From positions 1,612,001 through 1,676,000 of the forward strand of contig NZ_CP025815.1 in assembly GCF_003352045.1 (NCBI RefSeq): a stretch of 64,000 nucleotides of DNA, written 5' to 3'. Origin of the DNA: Sulfitobacter sp. JL08 (GTDB taxonomy: Bacteria > Pseudomonadota > Alphaproteobacteria > Rhodobacterales > Rhodobacteraceae). Of the stretch, positions 24,863-34,728 are shown in pieces. Numbering within the stretch: position 1 is the first letter of the stretch; each line of letters opens with the position of its first letter. The translations under genes and the position numbers were made by a program. The notes below the pieces were generated by a model. The model was not told the origin of the DNA and did not search any database. It worked only from the letters and a program-made list of their open reading frames with translations.

Positions 24863-25624
24863 TCACTGCAAATAGACGGCAACCAGCGTCATCAACGCTG
24901 TGCCGGCGGCATCCTCTAGCGTCAGATTCTGGCCGTCAACCTGCCAGCGCGCAACCTGCGGCAGAGCGGTTTTCAACGCGGCTTCGGCAATGTCCAGAGG
25001 CGGCAGGCAGGCCATCATTGTCGACATGCCGGGGTTCAGGCGCAGAGTTTCGCCGTCCAGTTCGTACCCGCCATTGATCTGGTTGCACCCGACTGTGGCA
25101 CTATAGCCGACCGCATCGCCGCCACGCAGGATCATATGCGGTTCGCGCCGGCCTTCGGCCACTTCCATCTGCATGTCGCCGATTGTCAGGATTTTCCAGT
25201 AGGTATTGACCAGATCGGCATCGACTTCTTGGGGTTGGGATACTTTTTTCAGGATCACCTCGACCTCGGAACCGGCCCCGCGGGTCAGCACAGGATAGGC
25301 ATCCATCGTTGTCATCATCAGGCGCCCGTCGTGGCGGATCGACGCGCGTACATTGTAAGACATACGATCTTGGATCTCTGCGGGATCGTATTCCAGTGTG
25401 AATGCGTAAGGCGGCGCACCCAGATTTTCGGCTGTGTAGGTCGCGATCACGTCAGCCGGCGCATCGGCGCGGGTGACATCTTCCAGTGTCACCTCAAGCG
25501 TGGCCCCCGGTGGCAGCATCATACGCTGCAAATATGTGGCCGAACCCGTCACAGTTTCCGCGTGGGCAAAAACCGGGCAGGACAGCATCAGGGAAAGGCA
25601 CAACGTTTTCAGGGCAGTCATCAT
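24863..25624 (-). CDS. Exported META-domain protein with YbaY-like N-terminal domain
   Basis: A 253-residue protein with a signal peptide (LKTLCLSLMLSCPVFAHA, cleaved near 22). Residues 25-130 resemble the YbaY/YscW lipoprotein domain (PPGATLEVTLEDVTRADAPAD). Residues 140-253 form a META/HslJ domain (NTYWKILTIGD, VGCNQINGGYELDGETLRLNPGMSTMMAC). The Cys in the leader is not in a lipobox. META proteins are linked to cell-envelope stress; the exact role is unknown. Either of two adjacent ATGs may start it. Confidence 0.8.
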   Translation of the reverse strand: MMTALKTLCLSLMLSCPVFAHAETVTGSATYLQRMMLPPGATLEVTLEDVTRADAPADVIATYTAENLGAPPYAFTLEYDPAEIQDRMSYNVRASIRHDGRLMMTTMDAYPVLTRGAGSEVEVILKKVSQPQEVDADLVNTYWKILTIGDMQMEVAEGRREPHMILRGGDAVGYSATVGCNQINGGYELDGETLRLNPGMSTMMACLPPLDIAEAALKTALPQVARWQVDGQNLTLEDAAGTALMTLVAVYLQ

Positions 25625-25747
25625 TCATTCTCCGCATGAAGGCAAAAACAGTTAGACGCAGCACATCGGTTCATCCTTGGAAAATAGTCCGGATTATTCA
25701 AGACGCCATTGTCTGACGGGTCAGAACGCGGCCATGTGTGTACCTGT

Positions 25748-26572
25748 TCACTCTTTCAGCTTCATCATCGCCACACCGCTTTCGCCTAGTGGCACAACGG
25801 CAAACGGGCCACCCTGACACATATCGCTGGGGTTCTGCGGATCCATCGGCGGATCGGCGGCAAAGACTTTTTTCGCGAAAGCCTCGCCATTGTCGCGGGG
25901 ACGGTAGCCCAGATAGTTGGCCAGCGTATTGTCCACCGGAGCGCGATCATTGTCGGACACGCCGTAAACAACCGTAAAGCCGGTGACAGGTGTATCAATC
26001 GCGCGTTCCACCAGATGGGCCAGATCCTCGTAAGACAGCCACGATCCCACGGCGCGCGCATTGGTCACGCCGGGATTGCAGGACAGAATGCGCATGCACA
26101 CGGATTCTACCCCGCGTTTTTCCCAGTAAAGCCGCCCCAGATCTTCGGCGAAACATTTGGACAGCCCGTAGAACGTATCGGGGCGGTGGGGCACGTCGGT
26201 GCCGATAAATTCGGTTTTCGGATACATGCCCACCGCGTGGATCGAACTGGCATAAACGACACGGCGCACCTTGTTGCGATAGGCGGCCTCCCAGATATTA
26301 TAGGCCCCCACGATGTTGGAGCTTAGAATGTCGTCAAACGGCGCCTCATCCCCGATAGCGCCAAAATGCACAACCATATCAGCGTCTTGAAGAAGCTTGT
26401 TCATCTCTCCCAGATCGGCAAGATCGGCCTTTACATAGGTTTCACCGGAAAACAGCGTGCCCACGTCATCGGCCAGATCGGTTGAGACCAGCGTGTCGGC
26501 CATGCCCGATAGGGATTTTCGCAGAAACCCGCCAAGTTTTCCGGCAGCGCCTGTCAGAACAATCTTTTTCAT
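25748..26572 (-). CDS. Uronate dehydrogenase-like NAD-dependent epimerase/dehydratase family protein
   Basis: A 274-residue extended short-chain dehydrogenase: Rossmann motif TGAAGKLGGFLR near residue 7, catalytic YxxxK (YGLSK, about Y136-K140) and an upstream SSIHAV Ser. The DMVVHFGAIGDEAPFD segment and overall length match uronate dehydrogenases, which oxidise uronic acids to lactones. It is the last gene of the hydantoinase cluster and follows the aldolase by 36 bp. Substrate could be another sugar acid or polyol. Confidence 0.78.
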   Translation of the reverse strand: MKKIVLTGAAGKLGGFLRKSLSGMADTLVSTDLADDVGTLFSGETYVKADLADLGEMNKLLQDADMVVHFGAIGDEAPFDDILSSNIVGAYNIWEAAYRNKVRRVVYASSIHAVGMYPKTEFIGTDVPHRPDTFYGLSKCFAEDLGRLYWEKRGVESVCMRILSCNPGVTNARAVGSWLSYEDLAHLVERAIDTPVTGFTVVYGVSDNDRAPVDNTLANYLGYRPRDNGEAFAKKVFAADPPMDPQNPSDMCQGGPFAVVPLGESGVAMMKLKE

Positions 26573-26608
26573 CCGTTTTCTCCGTTCTTCAATTCGTTTC
26601 CTGCCCGT

Positions 26609-27382
26609 TCAGGGCGTTTCGTCTTTGACCTGCGCCAGCAAGGCATCCGCACCTTTGCCCAGCAGACCGATATCGCTGCCGCATGCCACAAAGGTAAACC
26701 CGTCAGCCAGCAACTGACGGGCAAACCCCGCGTCTGAAACCAGCGTGCCCACCGGCACGCCCTGCGCAATCAGTTTGCGGGCCACGGGCCAGATCGCCTC
26801 CCACACGGGCGGGGACATGTGCTGGCCCAGAAGGCCCATATCGGCGGCAATGTCGGCGGGGCCGAAAAAGACGCCGTTCACGCCGTCAACCGCGCCGATC
26901 GCTTCGGCCTGTTGCAGGGCCGACAGTGTTTCAACCTGCACGATCACAGTTGTTTCGTTTTCGATTCCGCTGAAATAATCACCGATGCGGCCGAACTTGT
27001 TACCGCGTGTGGTGCCACCAACCCCGCGGATGCCGCGCGGCGGATAGCGTGTGGCCGCCACCGCCTGTTGGGCCTGTTGCACATCCTGCACCATCGGAAA
27101 CAACAGGCCGGGCGCGCCCATATCAAGCAGCCGTTTGACCTTGACCGGATCGTTCCAGTCGGGGCGCACGATGGCCGTGGTGGGATAGGCGGCAAACACC
27201 TGCAACTGGCCAAGGATTGACGTGAATTCAGAAGGCGAATGTTCCATGTCCAGCAGAACCCAGTCAAATCCCGACGGGGCAACCACTTCGGCGGCAAACG
27301 GGTTGGCCAGGCTGATCCACAGCCCGATCTGTTTCTGCTCGGACCGGATCGCGTGGGTAAACGGGTTGGGTGCCAGCTTCAT
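26609..27382 (-). CDS. HpcH/HpaI-family aldolase
   Basis: A 257-residue class II pyruvate-type aldolase. The lines DWVLLDMEHSP, YPPRGIRGVG, VQVETLSALQ (metal Glu) and FFGPADIAADMG (metal Asp) are diagnostic. The family includes 4-hydroxy-2-oxoheptanedioate and 2-keto-3-deoxy-rhamnonate aldolases. The ATG at 27382 overlaps the oxidoreductase stop by four bases. It probably releases pyruvate or glyoxylate from a keto acid made by its neighbours. Confidence 0.88.
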   Translation of the reverse strand: MKLAPNPFTHAIRSEQKQIGLWISLANPFAAEVVAPSGFDWVLLDMEHSPSEFTSILGQLQVFAAYPTTAIVRPDWNDPVKVKRLLDMGAPGLLFPMVQDVQQAQQAVAATRYPPRGIRGVGGTTRGNKFGRIGDYFSGIENETTVIVQVETLSALQQAEAIGAVDGVNGVFFGPADIAADMGLLGQHMSPPVWEAIWPVARKLIAQGVPVGTLVSDAGFARQLLADGFTFVACGSDIGLLGKGADALLAQVKDETP

Positions 27383-28590
27383 ATCACGGCCTTTTCGTCA
27401 AAGGGTTCGCCCTTTTCGATGCGGTCATACTGGAACGGTGTCAAATCAAGCGTGCGATATTCACCATAAATGATCCGTTCTGCCGTGCCACGCCCCATCG
27501 CAGGCGATTGCTGAAACCCGTGGCCGGAAAATCCGTTGACGAAGACAAAGTTGCGCACCTTGGTGTGCGGCCCGATGATCGCGTTCTGATCGAGCGTGTT
27601 ATAGGCGTAATGCCCGACCCAGGAATTGACCAGCTTGATCGCCTCGAACTGGGGCACGCGGTTGGCGACTGCGGGCCAGACCTTGTTCTCCCAGATGCTG
27701 TGATCCATCGTGAAATCGTCGTAATCCACGGCGAAATCTTCATCCGGTGGACATCCGGCCATGTAATAGGCCCCGTCGGTGCGCATGTGTACGCCGCTGG
27801 GGTCAATGGTCAGCGGCAGATCACGGTCAAGCGGCGTTTCGGCAGCAAAGATGAACGTATAGCGTTTGCGCGGTTCAACCGGCAATTCGATGCGTGCCAT
27901 GCGCGATGTGCGCACCGCACGCGGGCCGGATGCGTTGATCACGGTTCCGCACGTCACCACATCCCCCGAAGCCAGCGTGACGCTGTCCACTTGCGTGCCG
28001 GTCGCGTTCAGGCTCATCGCGACCACTTCGTTGGTCAGGTATTCCACGCCCTTTTCCCGCGCCGACCGTTTCCACCAGTCAAACATGGTATTGCCGTCGA
28101 AATAACCTTCGTCGATCAGGTTGTGATTGGCAGCAATGATGTCGTCCAGCTGATAGAACGGATAATCGCGCGCAATTTCATCACGGGTCATGTGTTTCGT
28201 GCCCGCGCCGCAGGCGGCCTGCAAGTGTTGCGCTTCGCGAAGGGTGTTGGCAAATTCTGTGGTGTCAGCCAGATACATGTATCCGAAACTGTGCAGCGTA
28301 ATATCCGGCACGCGCGGGTCATCGCCCATGAAGTGGCGGAAATTCTTGATGAATTCGACCCCGAACTGCGACACCCGCACGTTGATCTCGCGGCTGAATT
28401 GCTGGCGGATGCAACTGTTGGTGTGCGAGGTCGAGGTGAATTCATAGCTGGGGTCGCGCTCAACCACCAGAATACGGCCGTCAAAATCGGGGTTGCTGGC
28501 CAGGAACCACGCCACCGACGATCCGTACATCGCACCACCCACGATCACCACGTCATAAGATGTGGCCTTGGGCGTCTGCCAGTTGGTCAT
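27379..28590 (-). CDS. FAD-dependent oxidoreductase (DAO family)
   Basis: A 403-residue DAO-superfamily flavoenzyme with the dinucleotide motif VVIVGGAMYGSSVAWFL at about 14-30 and the C-terminal FVNGFSGHGFQQSPAMGR, typical of sarcosine oxidase and dimethylglycine dehydrogenase relatives. It probably oxidises an amine or amino acid C-N bond. No covalent-FAD His motif is obvious. It lies between hyuB and the aldolase, with ATGA overlaps at both ends. Confidence 0.87.
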   Translation of the reverse strand: MTNWQTPKATSYDVVIVGGAMYGSSVAWFLASNPDFDGRILVVERDPSYEFTSTSHTNSCIRQQFSREINVRVSQFGVEFIKNFRHFMGDDPRVPDITLHSFGYMYLADTTEFANTLREAQHLQAACGAGTKHMTRDEIARDYPFYQLDDIIAANHNLIDEGYFDGNTMFDWWKRSAREKGVEYLTNEVVAMSLNATGTQVDSVTLASGDVVTCGTVINASGPRAVRTSRMARIELPVEPRKRYTFIFAAETPLDRDLPLTIDPSGVHMRTDGAYYMAGCPPDEDFAVDYDDFTMDHSIWENKVWPAVANRVPQFEAIKLVNSWVGHYAYNTLDQNAIIGPHTKVRNFVFVNGFSGHGFQQSPAMGRGTAERIIYGEYRTLDLTPFQYDRIEKGEPFDEKAVI

Positions 28591-30305
28591 GTCACATCCT
28601 CTCCTGTTTTTACAGCGTGCAACACCTGCTTGATTTCCGCATCGCTCAGCCCGTAGTCGTCCCGCGCAGACTGCGCCGAAATATAGCTCCGCGCCAGATC
28701 GCGCCGCACAAGTGCCGGATCACGTTTTTGCACAGGCCCGTACCCGGCACCGCCCGGAAAGGCGAGCATTACGCGCCGGCCATGGGCAACGGGCTGTTTG
28801 CCCTTGCCCTTCATCGGGGTGCCATCATCCTGCGCGATTGTCGTCGGCGCGCCGTTTTCGCCGCCCTGGCGTCCGCGTGCGGGGTGGTTCACGCGGTCGA
28901 ACATCGCCGAAAAATCGTATTCGTGGCCCTCGGCGGCGCCGACTTCCATATATTGGCCCAGACCGCCGCGAAACTGGCCGGCCCCACCGCTGTCGGGGCG
29001 CAATTCCTTGCGCCAGATGATCACCGGGCCGGTATGTTCGGTCGCCTCAATCGGCATTGTCATCACCCCGGACGGAAACGCGGTGGCGTTCAGCCCGTCC
29101 ACCACCGGGCGCGCGCCTGATCCGCCGGAGTTAAAGGCCAGCACTTCGGCACGCACGGCATCGGGCGGGGCAGGGGCATCGGTGCGCGGGCGCAGCGACA
29201 CCTGAAAGTTACACAGCGTTCCGGCCCCTTCGGCGGGCACCAGATCGGGCAGCAGCTTGTCCAGCGCGTCATAAACCGTATCGGGGATCATATGGCCGAT
29301 CACGTGACGTAAAGCCACGGGCGCGGGATGCACTGCGTTCACGATCGTGTCGACCGGCGCGGTGATCTGGAAGGGCTCCAGCGATGCGGCATTGTTCGGG
29401 ATCTCTGGCGCAATTGCACATTTCAGCGCATAACATGCGTAAGCCTTGGTATAAACAAGGGGCACGTTGATGCCTTTCTTGTCCAAACCCGATGTTCCAG
29501 TGAAGTCGCACAATATCCGGTCCTGTTCGATATCAAGCCGCACCACCAGATCAATCGGTGTGTCATAGCCATCAATCCGCATCGCGCCTGTGGCCGATTT
29601 GCGGGGCAGGGCGGCGATACGTTCCAGCGTGGCGCGGCGTGAATTGTCCAGAATGAAAGCAGCGATGCCATCCAGACTGTCCAGACTGAATTCGGCCATC
29701 ATCTCGCTTAGCCGGCGCTGGCCGATTTCGTTGCAGGTGGCCAGTGCATAGATGTCGCCCACCAGTTGATCAGGTTCGCGCACGTTGCCGCGCACGATCC
29801 GGATCAGGGTTTTATCCACGACACCGCGTTCGGCGAATTTCATGATCGGCAGGTACAGGCCTTCTTCGTAGATGCTGTTGGCATCGGCCCCGAATCCGCG
29901 CCCGCCGATATCGACGATATGCGCCGTGCATCCGAAAAATCCGACATGCTGTCCGTTGTGAAAGGACGGCGTCACAACCGTGATGTCGTGCAGATGGCCG
30001 GTGCCTTCCCAGGGATCGTTGGTGATGTAAACATCGCCTTCGAAGATGTTGTCGGGCCCGATCCGGCGGATGAAATGCGCCACCGCGTCGGCCATTGCGT
30101 TGACATGGCCCGGTGTGCCGGTCACGGCCTGCGCCAACATGCGCCCCTGCGTGTCATAGACGCCCGCCGACAGATCGCCCGCTTCGCGAACGGATGTGGA
30201 AAACGCTGTGCGCACAAGTGCTTGCGCCTGTTCTTCAACAACCGAAATCAGGCGGTTCCACATCACCTGATGGGCGACGGCAGACGGGTTCGGGGCAGTT
30301 GTCAT
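28587..30305 (-). CDS. Hydantoinase B/oxoprolinase family protein
   Basis: A 572-residue HyuB-family subunit. Diagnostic segments are GDVYITNDPWEGTGHLHD, VGFFGCTAHIVDIGGRG and GGRGQ-like RGRQGGENGAP toward the C-terminus. The ATG at 30305 overlaps hyuA; the frame extending to 30596 lies inside hyuA. With HyuA it forms an ATP-dependent amidohydrolase (5-oxoprolinase/N-methylhydantoinase class) or a related carboxylase. Its substrate here is unknown. Confidence 0.9.
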   Translation of the reverse strand: MTTAPNPSAVAHQVMWNRLISVVEEQAQALVRTAFSTSVREAGDLSAGVYDTQGRMLAQAVTGTPGHVNAMADAVAHFIRRIGPDNIFEGDVYITNDPWEGTGHLHDITVVTPSFHNGQHVGFFGCTAHIVDIGGRGFGADANSIYEEGLYLPIMKFAERGVVDKTLIRIVRGNVREPDQLVGDIYALATCNEIGQRRLSEMMAEFSLDSLDGIAAFILDNSRRATLERIAALPRKSATGAMRIDGYDTPIDLVVRLDIEQDRILCDFTGTSGLDKKGINVPLVYTKAYACYALKCAIAPEIPNNAASLEPFQITAPVDTIVNAVHPAPVALRHVIGHMIPDTVYDALDKLLPDLVPAEGAGTLCNFQVSLRPRTDAPAPPDAVRAEVLAFNSGGSGARPVVDGLNATAFPSGVMTMPIEATEHTGPVIIWRKELRPDSGGAGQFRGGLGQYMEVGAAEGHEYDFSAMFDRVNHPARGRQGGENGAPTTIAQDDGTPMKGKGKQPVAHGRRVMLAFPGGAGYGPVQKRDPALVRRDLARSYISAQSARDDYGLSDAEIKQVLHAVKTGEDVT

Positions 30306-32395
30306 GCTGTTTCTCCTGCAGGTTTTAGGATCACATCGATACAGCCGTCGGGTTGGGCCAGCGCCATCCGGCTGGACGGAACAACAATGGTCGTTTCGTC
30401 TTCGGTGATCACGGCGGGGCCGTGCACCACATCCCCTGTTTTCAGGGCATTGCGCGCCACAATCTGCGCGCTGACCGCACGGGCAAGGGCAGGGTCGAAC
30501 ACGTCGCGCGTGCCGGATATTGCGGCACTGCCCGTTCCGCTGGCTTCGGTTACGGGCGACACGGGGGCAGGCGGCGTTGTGGCGTTCACGGCCCAAACGG
30601 TCATTTCAACATCCATACCCTCTACAACGCGGCCAAACAGGTTGGCATAGTCTTCTTCAAACAGGCGCTGGAATGTTGACATGTCCGGATTTGCGGCCTG
30701 CTCCGGCGTCAGCACAACCGGAATTTCCCAGCCCTGACCGGTATAGCGCATATAGGCCTTGAATTCGGCCTGAATATCGGAATTCGCATCACAGGACCGC
30801 ACAAAGGCCGTGGCCTCGCGCTGCAAATCGGCCAATACATCGCGGATCGTGTCCGCCTCGAAATCCGACAGTTTCATATAAAGGCTGCGCGTCGCCTCGA
30901 AGCTGAAAGGGGCGCGCAGGAACCCGATGGCCGATCCGACACCGGCCCCTTCGGGCACCAAAAGACGGTCAACGCCCAGTTTTTCGCACAACCGCCCGGC
31001 ATGCAGCGGGGCCGCCCCGCCAAAGGCGATCATGGTATATCCGGACAGGTCCTCGCCGTTTTCTACGGCGTGCACGCGCGCGGCGTTGGCCATGTTTTCA
31101 TCGACAACTTCGGCCAGACCGAACGCGGCGGTTTGCGCGTCCATATCCAGCGGCTTGCCCAATTTGGTTTCCAGCGCGCGGCGCGACTGGTCGGTGTGCA
31201 GCGGGATGCTGCCACCGGCGAAATTGTCCGCGTCAAGTTTACCCAGAACCAGATCGGCATCGGTGACGGCGGGGCGTGTACCGCCGCGCCCGTAACAGGC
31301 CGGGCCGGGTTCGGATCCGGCACTTTCGGGGCCGACGCGGATCTGGCGCATCGCGTCAACATGGGCCAGTGATCCGCCACCGGCACCGATTTCAACCATA
31401 TCGATGACCGGAATGGAAATCGGCATGCCCGATCCCTTTTTGAACCGGTAGGTACGCGCCACCTCGAACACCCGCGCGGTTTTCGGGGTCTGGTTCTTGA
31501 TCAGACAAATCTTGGCCGTTGTGCCGCCCATGTCGAAGGACAGTACCTTGTCCAGCCCATAACGCGCCGCGATGTTGGCGGCAAAAACAGCGCCGCCCGC
31601 GGGGCCGGATTCAACCAGCCGAACCGGAAATTCCGCCGAGCTCTCGATCGAGATAATGCCGCCGCCGGAATGCATCAGGAAAATCGGACAGCGCACACCG
31701 GCCTCGGCCAATCGTCCCTCAAGCCGGCCCAGATAGCTTTTCATCAGCGGCTTGATGTAGGCGTTGGCGACCGTGGTGTTGAACCTTTCATATTCGCGCA
31801 TCTGCGGCGACACTTCGCAGGACAGCGAAACCATCACATCCGGCAACATTTCCGCCAGCACATCGCGCACCATGCGTTCGTGGATGTCGTTCAGATAGGA
31901 ATGGATCAGCCCCACGGCGACACTGTCAAAGCGTGCGGTGCGGATATCTTCGGCCAGTGCCTCGATCTCGGCGCGCTCCAGCGGGATCAGCACCTTGCCT
32001 TTGGCGCTGATCCGTTCGCGCAGCGTAAACCGGTTCTGGCGCGGCAGCAGCGGGTCGGGCAGCACCATATTCAGATCATATTGTTCAAAGCGGGATTCCG
32101 TGCGCATTTCGATCACGTCGCGAAACCCCTGCGTGGTGATCAGGGCGGTGCGCGCGCCGCGCCGTTCGATCAGCGCATTGGTGGCCAGTGTGGTGCCATG
32201 AATGATCTGCCCGATCCGGGACGGATCAATTCCCGCCTTGGCGCAGACCTGTGCGGTGCCATCCAGAATGGCATCTTCGGGTGCGCCATAGGTGGTCAGC
32301 ACCTTGGTTGAAAACTGCTCTGCGCCCCGCTCAAGCACAACGTCGGTGAATGTGCCGCCGATATCCACGCCCAGCCGTATCAAAGATGCATCCAT
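30302..32395 (-). CDS. Hydantoinase A/oxoprolinase family protein
   Basis: A 697-residue HyuA-family subunit with the ATP-binding acetate/sugar-kinase-like motifs RLGVDIGGTFTDVV at residue 7, HGTTLATNALIERRGA and VLSFDMGGTTAKICLI. The ATG at 32395 is placed immediately ahead of the nucleotide motif. It is the first gene of a five-gene minus-strand operon and lies 106 bp downstream of a LysR gene on the same strand. It likely drives ATP-dependent ring opening of a cyclic amide with HyuB. Confidence 0.92.
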   Translation of the reverse strand: MDASLIRLGVDIGGTFTDVVLERGAEQFSTKVLTTYGAPEDAILDGTAQVCAKAGIDPSRIGQIIHGTTLATNALIERRGARTALITTQGFRDVIEMRTESRFEQYDLNMVLPDPLLPRQNRFTLRERISAKGKVLIPLERAEIEALAEDIRTARFDSVAVGLIHSYLNDIHERMVRDVLAEMLPDVMVSLSCEVSPQMREYERFNTTVANAYIKPLMKSYLGRLEGRLAEAGVRCPIFLMHSGGGIISIESSAEFPVRLVESGPAGGAVFAANIAARYGLDKVLSFDMGGTTAKICLIKNQTPKTARVFEVARTYRFKKGSGMPISIPVIDMVEIGAGGGSLAHVDAMRQIRVGPESAGSEPGPACYGRGGTRPAVTDADLVLGKLDADNFAGGSIPLHTDQSRRALETKLGKPLDMDAQTAAFGLAEVVDENMANAARVHAVENGEDLSGYTMIAFGGAAPLHAGRLCEKLGVDRLLVPEGAGVGSAIGFLRAPFSFEATRSLYMKLSDFEADTIRDVLADLQREATAFVRSCDANSDIQAEFKAYMRYTGQGWEIPVVLTPEQAANPDMSTFQRLFEEDYANLFGRVVEGMDVEMTVWAVNATTPPAPVSPVTEASGTGSAAISGTRDVFDPALARAVSAQIVARNALKTGDVVHGPAVITEDETTIVVPSSRMALAQPDGCIDVILKPAGETA

Positions 32396-32501
32396 GCCCA
32401 GCAGCCCTTTTCCCGAAAAACAGTTCCGCGGCAGAGTAGACACAAGTTTAATATAGGTTCCAACTATTTAATTGGATAATAAAGATCACAAAATTTTATA
32501 C

Positions 32502-33410
32502 TCAGATACCGTGGGCTGCGTTGAACTCGGCCGCGACCTTGCGGGCTAGCTGCGCGGCGGTCTGCACGAAATCCATCGCCTTTTGCGCATCATAGCGGGC
32601 ATAGAACTGTAACGGCTCGGGGGTCCAGCCATAGGGCACGGCAACCAGCGCCCCGCCCGCGATTTCATCAAGGACCATTGCGGCCGGAACGGTGACGATG
32701 CCCATCGCGTTGACAGCCATGTGCAGGCAGGCCGTCAGCGAACTGGATGGAACCAGCCGTACAGGCACATCGCGTTGTTGCCCGAAATGCGCGGCGGTCT
32801 GCGCATATAGCGGTGTGTCGCGCCCGTGGGTCAGGACCGGATGGCGCGCCAGATCGTCCAGCCTGACGGGATCAAGATCCTGCAAGCCCAGCGACGGGGC
32901 CGCAACCCAGATCAACGGGTAGGTGCCCAGCGGAATTTCTCCGCTGACCGCGCGGTGGAACGGGGCGTTCTGCAGGGCCAGATCCAGCGTGCGTTCGGCC
33001 AGCTGTTTTTCAAGACTGACCGCCATGTCGACAGTCAGTTCCACCTGAATCGTCGGAAACCGTGTTTTCAACTGACCCAGAAAATCGGGCAGCCATGTGT
33101 GCACGATCATTTCCGTCACACCCAGCCGCAGCGTCCCGTCAAAAAGCGCGGCTTCGCTTGCCGATTGCACCAGCGCCTGTGTCGCGTTCAGAACCTGACG
33201 CGCGTGGCCCAGTACATCCTGCCCCTTGGCCGTCAGACGCACCGATCCCGCATCGCGTTCCATCAGACGCACGCCCAGCAGTGTTTCAAGCCCGGCAATA
33301 CGCGCCGAAATGTTGGGCTGTGTCGTGTTCAGCCGGTCAGCCGCCTTGCGAAAACTGCCCAGATCAGCCACCCAGATCAACGCTTCAAGTTGTTTCAGGC
33401 TGGGGCGCAT
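32502..33410 (-). CDS. LysR-family transcriptional regulator
   Basis: A 302-residue LTTR. The N-terminal helix-turn-helix (LKQLEALIWVADLGSFRKAADRLNTTQPNISARI) is followed by the substrate domain from about residue 90. It sits just upstream of hyuA on the same strand rather than divergent, so it may be co-transcribed or act on the 106-bp gap. It is the likely regulator of the hydantoinase cluster. Confidence 0.9.
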   Translation of the reverse strand: MRPSLKQLEALIWVADLGSFRKAADRLNTTQPNISARIAGLETLLGVRLMERDAGSVRLTAKGQDVLGHARQVLNATQALVQSASEAALFDGTLRLGVTEMIVHTWLPDFLGQLKTRFPTIQVELTVDMAVSLEKQLAERTLDLALQNAPFHRAVSGEIPLGTYPLIWVAAPSLGLQDLDPVRLDDLARHPVLTHGRDTPLYAQTAAHFGQQRDVPVRLVPSSSLTACLHMAVNAMGIVTVPAAMVLDEIAGGALVAVPYGWTPEPLQFYARYDAQKAMDFVQTAAQLARKVAAEFNAAHGI

Positions 33411-33445
33411 TGCGGGTACGTGTCCTTTTTTCGGATGGGTCGCGG

Positions 33446-33949
33446 TCAGTCCGCTTCAAACGGCTGGAACCGCCCATAGCGGCGCTGATCAAAGGCAAGA
33501 CCCGCCCCGGTGCCGCGCGCGGCGCGTAACACCTGCCCGACCATGATCGTATGATCACCCGCATCGTGCCGTCCGAAGGTGCGGCATTCAAACAGTGCCA
33601 GACGGTCCTGCAACACCGGTACGCCGTCATCATTATGCGCCCAGCAAAACCGGTCAAACCCGTTGCCATGGGCCGCGAAATGCAGTGCCACATCTTGCTG
33701 GGTATCATCCAGAACGTGAATCGCGAAATGGGGCGCTTCAAAAAACGGCTGATAGCGGCGCGATGATTTGGCCACCGACCACAACACCAGCGGCGGGTCC
33801 AGCGAAACGGACGAGAACGAATTCGCCGTCATCGCCATCGGCCCGTCCGGTGTTGCCACGGTAACGATGGTCACGCCGGATCCGAAACAGCCCAGAACAT
33901 CGCGATAATCGCGAAACGTGTCGGGGCCGGGAACAAAGGAAGAAGCCAT
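33446..33949 (-). CDS. Flavin reductase-like FMN-binding protein
   Basis: A 167-residue protein of the flavin reductase-like domain family (GSGVTIVTVATPDGPMAMTANSFSSVSLDPPLVLWSV). Members supply reduced flavin to two-component monooxygenases. It lies 35 bp upstream of the LysR gene on the same strand. No monooxygenase partner is in the window, so its electron acceptor is unknown. Confidence 0.87.
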   Translation of the reverse strand: MASSFVPGPDTFRDYRDVLGCFGSGVTIVTVATPDGPMAMTANSFSSVSLDPPLVLWSVAKSSRRYQPFFEAPHFAIHVLDDTQQDVALHFAAHGNGFDRFCWAHNDDGVPVLQDRLALFECRTFGRHDAGDHTIMVGQVLRAARGTGAGLAFDQRRYGRFQPFEAD

Positions 33950-34044
33950 AAGGTGAACCGCCTGAAGAATTTTGCATCAGGTGCCACGCTTGGCGCGCGT
34001 TGTCCATGACCCGCGCGCCATTCCCTTGGCCCGAAGCGCTGGGT

Positions 34045-34728
34045 TCAGCCGGTGGCCCTGGCCACCATCGCCTGCAAGCGCGACGCGATATCGTTGATAT
34101 CCCCCATCGCGTCAATTTTTTGCAACGCGCCTTTGGCGTCGTAATAACTGATCAGCGGTGCGGTCTGTGCGTGATACGCCTCAAGCCGCGAGGCGACGGT
34201 TTCGGCGTTGTCATCCGCACGGCGTTTCATATCCGTGCTGCCGCATTTATCGCATTTGCCCTTTTCGGCAGTTGGCTTGAACGTATCGTGATAGCCTTCG
34301 CCGCATCCACCGCAGGTAAAGCGCCCCGATATCCGCGTCACCATCGCCGCATCGTCGACCTCAAGGCTGATGGCTGCGTTGATTTTCTGCCCGCTTTCCG
34401 CCAGCAGCGCATCAAGCGCCTGCGCCTGTACGGTCGTGCGGGGGAAACCGTCAAGGATCACGCCCTTGGCGCAATCGGGTTCGGCCAGCCTGTCGCGCAG
34501 GATATCGATCACGATCTGGTCGCTGACCAGTTCACCCGCTTCCATCACCGCCTTTGCCGCCTTGCCTGCTGGCGTACCCGCGGCCACGGCCGCGCGCAGC
34601 AGATCACCGGTGGACAGTTGCACAAGGCCGAATTTCTCTTCCAGCATGCGGGCCTGTGTGCCCTTTCCGGCACCGGGCGGGCCCAGCAGGATCAGAACGG
34701 CGGCTTGCGTTTGCGTTGTCACGGACAT
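34045..34728 (-). CDS. adk: Adenylate kinase with a zinc-finger LID
   Basis: A 227-residue adenylate kinase: P-loop GPPGAGKG at 16-23, the NMP-binding region STGDLLR, and a long LID carrying four Cys (C139, C142, C159, C162) for structural zinc. It interconverts AMP, ADP and ATP. Its ATG overlaps the acs stop (TGATG). Acs makes AMP, so coupling to Adk makes metabolic sense. In many relatives adk lies in the ribosomal protein operon, so this may be a second copy. Confidence 0.92.
   Translation of the reverse strand: MSVTTQTQAAVLILLGPPGAGKGTQARMLEEKFGLVQLSTGDLLRAAVAAGTPAGKAAKAVMEAGELVSDQIVIDILRDRLAEPDCAKGVILDGFPRTTVQAQALDALLAESGQKINAAISLEVDDAAMVTRISGRFTCGGCGEGYHDTFKPTAEKGKCDKCGSTDMKRRADDNAETVASRLEAYHAQTAPLISYYDAKGALQKIDAMGDINDIASRLQAMVARATG

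Noticed and set aside
27370-28656. 428-codon plus-strand frame opposite the FAD oxidoreductase
   Set aside because: Antisense to a DAO-family protein with clear motifs; no domain of its own.
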